In this document: positions 11,984 to 21,165 of the stretch, one piece after another
How positions within the stretch are numbered: the first letter of the stretch is position 1
Layout of the letters: each line of letters starts with the position of its first letter
NCBI GenBank assembly: GCA_963210315.1
Contig: OY723308.1
Coordinates: forward strand, 124,001 to 188,000
Length of the DNA stretch: 64,000 nucleotides
Direction: 5' to 3'
From: Rhynchopus euleeides
Taxonomy: Eukaryota; Euglenozoa; Diplonemea; Diplonemida; Diplonemidae
Made by a program: the position numbers and the translations under genes
Notes under the pieces: generated by a model
Databases searched by the model: none
What the model saw: only the letters and a program-made list of their open reading frames with translations
What the model was told of the DNA's origin: nothing

Positions 11984-13511
11984 CGCTTCCCGGAGGGTGG
12001 AGTGGGGGGCCGCCTGGTGAGGGTGCAGGTGCAGTGCAAACTGGGTGAGATGAGGGCCGGCAGCGAAGCAAAAGGTTGACAATGCCAGTTGCTGCTAAAC
12101 TGGAGGGGGGGTTCGGACAGAAGGGATAGGGGGGGTAGACTCATCCAGACTTGACACCATGCATGACAACGTTCCGCGGCTGCACCTGCGCTCTATGTGC
12201 ATCCGACGGCGAGGGGGGGGGGGGTCGGGCAGGACAGGTCGCCGCCACCACCACCACCACTCCCACCACCACCAGGTATTCTTGCCCTTCCCGCCCCCAC
12301 GCAACACAGGTTTCCTGCTTCACCTCCTCCCGTTCGTCCAGAGGGTGAGGGGATCAGGTGAGGAGTTCGGTTTGACAAAACACTGTCCGATACAGGCTCG
12401 GAGATCCCCGCAGCAAGGGGGTGCGGCCCGCACAGTTTTGACAGAGAGAGAGAGGGGCAGGGGGGTGGTGGGGGGAAGGGGTGGACTTGTTTTGTATGTG
12501 GGGTGCGGCGTTTCGGCCTGTTGCCCCCTGCCTGAAGAAGCCTTTGCCAGGAGAAGATGCGTTGGAACGCTCTCCGCTGTTGCGTGGCCCAAGAGAAGAG
12601 AGACATAAGGGGCCTTCGCTACGGAGTGATCGTCAGTTCATTTTGGCACTTCTTATTTCCTAAGGAAACCGGGTGAAAACTGACGAAGAAACTCACGAAT
12701 CATCAAGACCAGCGAAGACCCCCTATAGAGCCACACCATACACCCCCCCCGCCACCCCGACCACTCGCTTCTTTGGTATTGACGACCACAGCCCTGACGT
12801 ACGGCAGGGTAGGTAGGTTGGCAATGCCGTACACAAGGCTGCCTTGCTGCTTTTTTTGTAAACATGAATAAACACGACGGAAATACAATGGGGGGGTAAG
12901 AGGGGGGGGAGATAAACGAACAGAACAGGGGAAGGGCGGGTACACACCCTCATCTGGTGGGAGAGGGGTGGTGGGGTGGGGGTAAAAGAACAGTCTATGT
13001 AGGGGGGCGGGGGGGATGGGTTCAAAGTGTGGGTAGGTGGGGGGGGGGGGGTGGGCTTGAGAAAGACAAAAAATGCGTGAGAAGCGGGGAGCGGGGGGGT
13101 AGGGTGGGGGGGGGGGGGGTGCGAGCGGAGTAGCATTTGGAGTGGCATTTGGGTAGTCGGGTTGTCCCCCAGATCTGCAGATATTTTCGGCCTGCCTGAG
13201 GCAATACATCGGCGCGGTTCTCTTTTCCCGCACATAATTTCTCTCCGGTCACTACCTAAAGGGCACCGCCACCTCCACCACCAAATCTCTATATTCTTAA
13301 AATGTGAGGGGGGGGGGGGGGGGGGCAGGGGGAGGGACCACTGTGCGGCAAACATCATCTCCCCCCCATCCACAGGCAGTATCTCCTGAGGCATCAAGTG
13401 TCATCTGATATCTGTTCTATATCTACGACTCTGCCACGCATCAGACAACTCTGGCAAGGCACACCACAACAGCCTGTGGCTTCGGGGTTCTGTGCCGCTA
13501 GGCACAAGCTA
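11984..13511. other. intergenic region, low complexity
   Basis: About 1.5 kb with no supported gene. It contains pyrimidine/purine-biased tracts, (CCA)n stretches (12241-12275), several G runs (12896-13125 and about 13310-13325) and no recognisable domains on either strand. Confidence 0.5.
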
Positions 13512-15010
13512 TCACCAAGCCTTCGGCAGATGCCCCTGCAGCTGCGATTCCATAGTCTGTAAGGTGGTGGGTATCAGACGCAGAGCGGGAAACGGGTGAA
13601 GGCAGAGAGGAGAACCACACCACTGTTGCAAGCTGTTTTGGGCTGAAAGAGCTCGCTGGAGAACACACCGGCCTGCCCGTGTCGAGACAGCCCACACGGG
13701 GGAACACGGGAAACATACCTGCTTCTCCGCACTGCGCCTCGCCCACTCCGCATCCTCTGCCCCAGTGGGTGACGGGTAGTAGTTCAGGCTCGGCTGTTCG
13801 GGAGACGGCCTGTCCAGGGTGGGTGGTGCAGGGCGTGGGGGGGGATACGCGCATCACAAGAGCCCTGCCATAACAAAGAGCCACATATGATAAACATGGC
13901 AAAACACCCCCCCCCCTCCCCTTCCCTCTGCAACACACCACCGCTATGCGTGGGTGCAGCTCCTCTTATCCTCATCTCTCAGGCATACCCAAACCCGCCC
14001 TCCTCCTCCTCGTCCTGCGGGTGCAGCATGGTGTTCTCGATGATTGCTGTGGAGATGCGCTCCGAGAAGAGCCCGCGCTGCACAAGCCCCTTGCCATCCA
14101 TGCGCGCAAGCGGCGAGTCGGAAGAGAGGGTGGTGACCTCCTTAGCCAGGTGGTGGTGCTCGCTGACGGAGGGCACGAAGGTGGGAGGGGACAGCGGCTT
14201 CTGCAGGGCCTTGATGCTCTTATCCCTCCGCCCGAGCTGAAACTCAACAGGAACCGTCGGCTTGTTCTTCCAGTTCTTCCCTGTGTACTTCCCTGTATCC
14301 GCCTTCTCGTTCGTCCTCCGCCTCGCCTCCCGCTGCCGCTCCACAAACTCGTCGTAGCCCCAGGCCCGCCCGTTGCCCCCATAGATGCTGGGCTGCTTCA
14401 CAGCCACGGGGGGCCTCACGGACCGCGTCGTAGGCGCAAAGGGGCACCCCTCCACCTCCTTCTCCTCGTGCTTGCGCCGCTCCTCCTCCAGCTTCTGCTG
14501 CTTCCGCCGGTTCCACTGCGACACCCTGTCGTACACACGGAGCGGGTGGTTGGTCTGCTGCTGCTGCGGCAGCTTCATGCCTGCCTCCAGCCCACCCCCA
14601 CGGGCCGCCGGGGTCGACACGCCACTGGCGCTCTTATCGCGCGCAGCACGCGCACCCCGCCCAGGGGTGTGCGGCCCGGGCCCCGGGCCTGCAGAGTAGG
14701 TGTTGTGCGGGGTAGCGGCCTGCCCGCTCGGCGGGGCGCCTGCCTGCTGGTAGTGCGACGGCTCGAAGCTCCCGAACCCCATCATCTCCATGCCGAGGTC
14801 ACGCGCCGGGTCTTTGAACTGCATGCTGCTCGGCGCAGGTGCAGGCGCGGCAGGCGTGGACACCTGCGGGTGGGCCTGCTGCGAGTAATCCGGGAGGCTG
14901 GCCCCTGCAGTAAGCAGCCCTGCGTCGCGCTGATCCTGCTCGACACGCTCGCGGTAGTGCTTCAGCGTCTGGTCGTGCTTCCGCATAGTCTCCTCCAAGT
15001 CGAAATCCAT
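13512..15010 (-). CDS. 385-aa basic/coiled-coil protein with W/CPF motif, cytoskeletal type
   Basis: Predicted from three exons: 13989-15010, 13719-13809 and 13512-13556 (introns 179 and 162 bp; donors GTATGC and GTATGT; phases 2 and 0). Reading straight on at the first donor gives a stop after two codons, whereas splicing adds PSPEQPSLNYYPSP...AEWARRSAEKQ and a last exon ending LPKAW. The N-terminus has a short charged helix, then a Pro/Ala/Gly-rich linker. At about residues 155-230 there is a VYDRVSQWNRRKQQKLEEERRK helix leading to EGCPFAPTT, and later a YDEFVERQREARRR helix. This helix-then-C-P-F-x-P pattern occurs in flagellar and cytoskeletal proteins of trypanosomatids; assignment beyond that is inference. 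A clean acceptor (CCCTCTTGTCTCAG) lies 8 bases before the ATG. Confidence 0.8.
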
Positions 15011-15033
15011 CGCAAAGGCTGAGACAAGAGGGG
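15011..15033 (-). promoter_or_regulatory. candidate 5'-UTR splice acceptor (cis or spliced-leader)
   Basis: On the minus strand a pyrimidine tract CCCCTCTTGTCTCAG ends eight bases before the ATG at 15010. With no donor needed for the coding sequence, it is either the acceptor of a 5'-UTR intron or a spliced-leader addition site, the latter expected if the cluster is transcribed polycistronically. Confidence 0.5.
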
Positions 15034-15826
15034 CCCACACGCCTAGGGCACAACCGGGTGGGGGGGTAGGGTGTGTATCCGCGTGCCTGCAGAGGGGATG
15101 AGGTGCGATTTTGGCAAAAGGCATGAGCCACCCCCAGCACCTCCTCTGCAATGTCTTGTCCATTTTTTTATTGCCCCCGTCACCACAACTGTGCAAAGGG
15201 GAGATGGGGAAAGTGTGTGGGGGAGTCCGCGAGGAATTATCTTCGCACTCCAGGTTGTATCCCAGCGCATCCAGCAGCTAGGCTGCTCCTTCCTCCAGCC
15301 CTTCGTGTGGTGTGTTCCGTATGTCGACACAACCATGGCACGTAGGTCTTCTGGCAAGCAGAATACCAACTTGACAGGGGACCGATTTCGACCGAACAGC
15401 AAACAATGGCCGGTGTTGAAGCGGAGGTCGGTCGCGGGGTTTGGGGCGCTTCCCCCCTCCTCCTGATCTGCTGCCGGGATCGGGTGCCGCTGCATCGGAT
15501 CCCGGAGCATATCAGCGATATGGCGGCTGCGATGTGTGCCTTCGGTGGGGTGGGCACGTGTGACATGGATGTCACCATGACGAGCGTTGTGACTGCGCTC
15601 GGGATGTACAGAGCGGGGTGGCTTTGTGGGGGGGGGGGTGGTGCCGACGGATACTGTGTGTTCGGAAGATGATACACTCTAAGAAGAAGAAAAAACATGC
15701 GCCTCCATCTTTTTGGCTGCTGTTCTGTCGAGCAGCGGCAAGGCAACAGAAATAAACAGATGACGGAGAGGGGCGGGGGTGCAACGCGTGCGGAACAGAG
15801 CAGCGATCTAGAGGGGGGGGGGGGGG
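15034..15826. other. intergenic spacer before transposon stack 1
   Basis: Nothing with a recognisable domain. Short plus- and minus-strand open frames (for example 15406-15672) have no support. It ends in a G14 run abutting the TA at 15827-15828. Confidence 0.45.
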
Positions 15827-15828
15827 TA

Positions 15829-17330
15829 GGGGGGGTCATAAGCCCGTACAAAACCACATTTTTCAACATACCATCAGAACCGCCCTAATACCTGATCTGA
15901 CCCGAAAATCCGACCCATACCCCCCCGGAAACCGTCTGGAGCCCACTTGTGACACCTGATGCGCACGTTTGTGATGATTTTTTGGGGTCCTAAAAAATGT
16001 ACCTCAGTTTCGTACCTTGCCTTTGTACCTGAACCACTCCCGACCGCAGTATTTCGTTCTTTGCAAGGAAAGGGTATCACTACGCTCACCCAGCACGCCG
16101 AGCAACACATGCCGTGTGCCTAGGGCCTCGCAGAGGTGTCAGATGCTGCTGCAGAGGGGTACCTTGCTCGAAAGACGCTCGCCAAACGGGAGATGTGCGG
16201 GGTCCCGGCAGAGAGCGTTGTGGCAGACCTGCGTCAGAAGAAAACGGCACACGACATCCGTGAGGCGACATTATTTCGGGCGCTCCGTCGGGCTGGGTAC
16301 ATAGGAGAGCGAGTGGGACGTGGTGACGACAGATATATGCAGTGGTGCATCAACTGCACGCACGTGCGAAAAGCGGCGTTCCTTGCTGGCCAAGAAAGAT
16401 GTCACCTGCACTCCTACTCCTCCCACTCCTCCTGCTCCTACCCCTACACCAACTGATGTGGGCAGTGAGTGATGGCAGCTCCAGAGCAGCAGATGATCTA
16501 GGAAGCGATGAGCGGGTCAGCCGGGCAGACTACCCCAGTCCGTACCGGAAGTACGAAGCGTTGCGGGCCCGCCACCACCGCCTCCAGGAGAGGACCCGAG
16601 GATTAAGAGTAGGGTTGTACAACGCCAGGGGAGAGTATTCCCCTGGCGTTGAGACATCCCTGACGATCTTGCGGTCGCACTGTGGGGGTTGAGTCGGCAG
16701 GCAGATGCCTATCCAATGACTTTGTTGAGTCCTCACATGATACACTCTCATGCGTGCTGTTGAGACTGCGTGGTGTGCATATCCTGCGGGGGGCGCAAAT
16801 TACACAGCACAAACATAATCATTTCGACTCTCAGGTCGTCCAATATCCCAATCGTGCCTTCACAGGCTGAGATCGACGAAGCAAAGACACATCTGCAACG
16901 CTGCCTAATGCCGATGCAGCCTCGCAGGCGTACGAAGTACTCACAATGACCCATCTGCGATCGAAGTACTACACCCAGAAGGTGGCTGAACTCATTCAGC
17001 TGGCGCAACAACACAACATTCCCACTAATCAGGTACAAGAAAGACCTTGCCGAGGCACTGGGGAGGCAACATCGTGCCACCTGAGCCGGAACCACCGCAG
17101 AAAAGGCAAAGAACGAAATACTGCGGTCGGGAGTGGTTCAGGTACAAAGGCAAGGTACGAAACTGAGGTACATTTTTTAGGACCCCAAAAAATCATCACA
17201 AAAGTGCGCATCAGGTGTCACAAGTGGGCTCCAGACGGTTTCCGGGGGGGTATGGGTCGGATTTTCGGGTCAGATCAGGTATTAGGGCGGTTCTGATGGT
17301 ATGTTGAAATTTTTGGTATTTGTACGTTTT
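15829..17330. mobile_element. TIR element 1 (1.5 kb), decayed
   Basis: Bounded by TA at 15827-15828 and 17331-17332. About 240 bp at the left end (from about 15849) recur inverted at the right end (to about 17325); the shared blocks include TCAACATACCATCAGAACCGCCC and a long segment with one open frame in both orientations. The outermost left 16 bases (G7 then TCATAAGCC) have no counterpart at the right end. Instead they match the end of the neighbouring element 2. The interior holds only short plus-strand frames. The right boundary is directly shared with element 2. Confidence 0.75.
16136..17095 (+). pseudogene. remnant coding region of element 1 (Cys/His motif and SAP-like segment)
   Basis: Plus-strand frames inside element 1. 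At 16136-16456 a 106-aa frame contains C-x2-C...C-x-H (WCINCTHVRKAAF...RCHLH), a possible zinc-binding site. At about 16946-17095 a frame reads YYTQKVAELIQLAQQHNIPT and continues, after a one-base frame change, as RYKKDLAEALGRQ. Together these look like a SAP-type DNA-binding helix pair. The frames are interrupted by stops, so I regard this as the decayed protein of the element. Family unknown. Confidence 0.35.
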
Positions 17331-17332
17331 TA

Positions 17333-17652
17333 GGGGGGCTTACACCACGGACTAGTCGCCCGGACGACTAGTCGGGACGACGGGTGAAATGACGACGGGT
17401 GAAACGACGGGTGGCACCCGTCGACTCGACGGGTGGACCTGTCGAGTCGACGGGTGCCACCCGTCGGCACGACGGGTGAACCTGCTGAAACGACGGGTGT
17501 TCCAGCCATTTCCTGTTGATATGGGCCAATTTCCATTGAAAACTAGGGGAGTACCTTGCATGGCATCAGGTTATTTTTCACGCCGAGCTATCTTCCCTGC
17601 ACAGACCCACCCCCCATTACTTTCCATTTACAATTCTTAGTTGGTGAAGGGG
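17333..17652 (+). repeat. left terminal inverted repeat of element 2
   Basis: About 320 bp matching the complement of 20002-20323. Starts G6-CTTACACCACGG and contains direct and inverted GACGGGTG units. The inner end is near CAATTCTTAGTTGGTGA. Confidence 0.85.
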
Positions 17653-17805
17653 CTGCCCACCGGTGGACCACCAGGAGGGGGGTGAGCCATCCAGGTGGGC
17701 AGGGGGCCTGGTAAAACAACTCCCTCCCACGACGTCACTCCGCTCTCGAGGACAAACAAAATCACCTACGTACCTGAACTGCCAAACACCCCCCCCCCCC
17801 CTCAC

Positions 17806-19070
17806 TTACGGGTGCGCGGATCTCATGTGCTCGTCGCGCTTTACAGTGGTTTTAAAGAGCTCGAAACAAACACAGCAACGCTTTTGTGTCAGCACGCGCG
17901 AATGGTGACTGAGGTAGTGCTGGCTCAGTCCCTTCGATTTTGCCCGTTTGCCGCACTCCTGGCATGTGACAGTGCAGGTCTGACACGGCGCGTTGTTTTG
18001 TGGCCGATGTGCAGCATCATAATGCGCAAACAGTGCTTCTCTCGTGTGGACAACTTTGGAGCACACAATGCAGATATGCTGCTGCACAGGCACTGTACCG
18101 GATGGTGTTGGTTCTGGCACTTCTGGCACATCCTCGCTGTTGCCCCAGGATTTGGACTTGCAGATGCATGCGAGCAGCGTTGCCTTTGGAGTGGTGTTTT
18201 CCGGGTCGCCCAGAAATTGTTGGCCCCATCGCCCCCTTTTTGTGACGTGAGATCCAAGGCTGAGGGACTCGAGTCTCCGCTGCAGTGCTGCCGTTGCTCC
18301 CTTCCAACAAGCGTTCCTCGCAGTGACACAGCAGCAAAGCTTTATCGCGCCGAACTTCAGGAGGGTCGGGGTGCTCGGTTGGTCCAGCAGGCCGCACCCC
18401 TTGCCTTTGGTCCTCTGCATTTCGAAGAGCAGCAGGTCCCGTTCGGCGGTCTGCTGCGATGTCACCCTCAGGGCATGGCGTTTGGGGACGCCATTCCCCC
18501 TCTCCAGTTCCTCGTCACTCAGGGCGAGGGGGTGTGCATCTTCTGGATCAAACCAGTGGCTCATCGAATGGATATATGTAACACCACGCCCCTCAGATGT
18601 TCTCCCAGGTGACACCCACTCCAGGACAAACACAAGGATGTGCATTGCGATGAGCGAGAAGATGAACTCTTTCGCGCACTTTCCCTCCTGGTGGTACTTG
18701 ATGGGGATGTCGTTGTAGCGGAAATGCACAAGCATTTCCATTGCAATACAGAGTAGATGCTGCACCCCCTTCGTCTTGGTAATGGTGAGTAAGCGACTCA
18801 GAACATCTCTGGCCTGGTTTCCCGTCATGTTGGAACACGTTGAGCTGCCAAGGACAGCCTTCTGCACGGCAGGTCCATCAGGCAAGATCTCTGCGAGTAT
18901 TGCGATGAACCCGTTTATGTCGTGCAGGGGGGGGTGACCCCTGCGTACAGGCTCTCAAACCCAGCTTCATGAAGTTCCTGGATGCTAGCCCTGTGGCAGG
19001 CGTGGAGCTGTTTCAACCAGTCATTTCGTGGTGTGGTACAAAACGCGCTCCTGTGCGAAGATGACCCCAT
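17806..19070 (-). pseudogene. element 2 ORF2: unrecognised transposon protein with three C2H2 zinc fingers, frameshifted
   Basis: ATG at 19070 begins a frame (…NDWLKQLH…EAGFESLYAGV) that hits a stop just after a run of eight C on the sense strand (8 G at 18927-18934). The next frame (LHDINGF… onward) continues to 17806. Both parts align with the protein at 27080-28216: shared landmarks are AG[FY].SL.AGV, LHD, HFRY.DIP, the HS..HW..PEDA.PL block and AERDL/YERDL. The C-terminus has three fingers (C-x2-C-x12-H-x4-H, C-x2-C-x11-H-x3-H, C-x2-C-x12-H-x4-H), which the other copy lacks. No DDE, tyrosine-recombinase or HUH signature is evident to me. Probably the transposase or an accessory protein. 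The frame break could be a true lesion, a homopolymer sequencing error, or a slippage site. Confidence 0.7.
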
Positions 19071-19108
19071 CTTACTAAATGCCGACCACAGCTCAAGATG
19101 GTCCCCTG

Positions 19109-19342
19109 CTACCCTAAGCAGGCGAGCCGAAACATCACGTTCGCCTTTTCGAAAACCCCTCTCTGCACTCTTGCGATTTGCTTCAGGAAGTTGAACGTGA
19201 ACCACGTTCTGTACTCATCCTTCTGCTTATCGGCAACTGTCACCAACCGTGTTGCGAAGGCACCGTCGAAAATGCCTACGGCCAGCCTGCTCTGCTGGGT
19301 CTTCTGTGCCTGTTTCTTCTCCGCCTCGTACAGCTTCACCAT
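19109..19342 (-). CDS. element 2 small overlapping frame (77 aa)
   Basis: Starts at an ATG overlapping the stop of the upstream ORF1 (ATGGTGA) and encodes a Lys/Gln-rich N-terminus followed by RLAVGIFDGAFATRLVTVADK and an aromatic/basic tail. It may be a separate protein or the continuation of ORF1 after a frameshift. Not recognised. Confidence 0.35.
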   Translation of the reverse strand: MVKLYEAEKKQAQKTQQSRLAVGIFDGAFATRLVTVADKQKDEYRTWFTFNFLKQIARVQRGVFEKANVMFRLACLG

Positions 19343-19737
19343 AGCTGCAGTGCCGCGGGGCAGGCGTCGGCCATCTCCTTGAGCCCTGTCGGGTGGTCCT
19401 TCCCGTTGCTCTTCCGGAGGCCCAACCCGACAAACTCGATGTCTGACCCGCTATTGACACGGGCAGCGTACATCGTGCGACCATCCTTCGCGGTCGACTT
19501 GCTGATCACCCCACCCCCCACCTTCTCATACTTTTTGTACAGGGCAAGACTGATGATGGGATCAGTCGACTTGATGGTAGTATCCGTCAGCTTGCCGAGA
19601 AGCTGCTTCAGGGCCATGTGGCTCAACCCATCAGCATCACGCTCGACAACATACGTGTTGATCCAAGCACGTACAAACACCGTCATGTCCACAGCGCTGG
19701 CGAGGGCCTGCGCTGCAGTACGCTTTGCCGCTGGCAT
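19336..19737 (-). CDS. element 2 ORF1: small basic protein (133 aa)
   Basis: Complete ATG-to-stop frame, first in the element's coding direction. N-terminus is Ala/Lys-rich (MPAAKRTAAQALA); the middle has LKQLLGKL and YKKYEKVGGG stretches. Position and size parallel the 126-aa Lys/Ala-rich frame at 26434-26814 ahead of the homologous ORF2, so an ORF1-ORF2 organisation may be conserved, but sequence similarity of the two ORF1s is weak. Possibly a DNA-binding accessory protein. Confidence 0.5.
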   Translation of the reverse strand: MPAAKRTAAQALASAVDMTVFVRAWINTYVVERDADGLSHMALKQLLGKLTDTTIKSTDPIISLALYKKYEKVGGGVISKSTAKDGRTMYAARVNSGSDIEFVGLGLRKSNGKDHPTGLKEMADACPAALQLW

Positions 19738-20001
19738 TGATTGGTGTGGCTCGTCTGGGTGGCCTGGGTGGTGATGATGGTATCTTGGGGTATCTTGGCC
19801 TGGGTGATGATGAGGGTACGGTATCTTGGAGACTGCCTTGTGGGTTGTGCAAGGGTTGGGGGCTGGGGCGAAAATTTGCCTGGCAGAAAAGTGATCAGCT
19901 TCATGAAGTAGGTTGCTCCGTCAAACTGACACAGTTTGTCAGAGTCAAGATCCCTCGAACAATGAAAATCCACGAGAACAGCCGTCGCACATGCACTTGA
20001 G

Positions 20002-20323
20002 GCCCATCACCAACTAGGAATTGTAAATGGAAAGTAATGGGGGGTGGGTCTGTGCAGGGAAGATAGCTCGGCGTGAAAAATAACCTGATGCCATGCAAGG
20101 TACTCCCCTAGTTTTCAATGGAAATTGGCCCATATCAACAGGAAATGGCTGGAACACCCGTCGTTTCAGCAGGTTCACCCGTCGTGCCGACGGGTGGCAC
20201 CCGTCGACTCGACGGGTCCACCCGTCGAGTCGACGGGTGCCGCCTGTCGAGTTTTCACCCGTCGTCCCGACTAGTCGACCCCACCCGTCACTGCCCGACT
20301 AGTCCGTGGTGTATGACCCCCCC
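20002..20323 (-). repeat. right terminal inverted repeat of element 2
   Basis: Inverted copy of 17333-17652, ending TATGACCCCCCC before TA. It differs by several substitutions and a short internal difference in the GACGGGTG arrays. Confidence 0.85.
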
Positions 20324-20325
20324 TA

Positions 20326-21165
20326 GGGGGGGGGGGGGGGGGAGGTTTTGGAGACTTGGGGGAGAAATGGCCAGACCAGAGGCTGGCACGCCTGTTCAGG
20401 CCTCTGGCAAGAAACAGAGAGGGGCCGCGCTGAGAGATTTGGGAGAGTGTGTTGGGGAGGGTACAGGGTGCAGGGAGAAAGAGCACTTGGTTTGTCCACC
20501 CGACCCCAGCCTGCCGATTTGCGCTACATCACCAGGGCAAGGCACGGCATGCGCTGAGACAATAAACGTGGCGTACGGTTCAGGCTTAGGCACTTGCCGA
20601 GAATCACACCTGCAGATAATTTCAATTTTTGCGAGATGTGGCTCAGCGCAACAGTGGGGGGAAACACAACACCCCTGGTTTTGCATTCGTTCTGTGCCCC
20701 CCACCCCGCGAGGACTGGGGAGGGGCTGTCGACATATGGTTTCGTGCCAGCGGAAAGGGAACACCCTTTTTTCACTCCGACAAACGGGAGAGCCACGGGG
20801 CTTTCGTTGCTCTGCAACATCACTTGCATTTTGCAAGCCCATGGCATCACATCACGCTACATCCCCCCCCCCCCCCCCCACCAACACCACCACTTGAAGA
20901 AGGATTCGTTCTCTAAAAAGAAGAGGACGCGAGCCAGAGCTAAGGCCCCTCGGCTGGGCCACACACACACATCGTGAATCTGCTTTTTGGAAGGTGTAAA
21001 GTGTGCATCGCTTGGTAGGGAAGCGGGGGGCAGGCCAGGGGAGGGGTTGGGTGAGGGGGTGGGGGGGTTGTGCCCGCCCTTCCCAGACCCATTACAAAGC
21101 AAGCAAACGCCAGGCACAACTCACACTCTCTCTCCCTCACAACACGCACCACACGCTCCGAGCGG
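20326..21165. other. intergenic region downstream of annexin/PDZ gene
   Basis: 840 bp between element 2 and the stop codon at 21166. Begins in a long G run (20326-20342), contains a C run (20863-20880), and has no recognisable gene. The 5'-most 40 bases next to element 2 may be part of its target. Confidence 0.5.

Larger units (their letters stand above)
17333..20323. mobile_element. TIR element 2 (3.0 kb) with ~315-bp terminal inverted repeats
   Basis: Flanked by TA (17331-17332 and 20324-20325). The left ~320 bp (17333-17652) recur inverted at 20002-20323, sharing CACCACGGACTAGTC near the tips and then arrays of GACGGGTG and its complement CACCCGTC that can fold into many hairpins. The interior carries two to three minus-strand open frames: a small basic protein (19336-19737), a short overlapping frame (19109-19342), and a larger protein with C2H2 zinc fingers (17806-19070). 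Coding direction is minus, like the host genes. Its larger protein is homologous to that of the element at 26161-28495, although the TIRs differ. Confidence 0.88.

Noticed and set aside
10946..12082. Longer N-terminus for the hydrolase starting at 12082
   Set aside because: That position is a TTG, not ATG; the first ATG in frame is at 11983.
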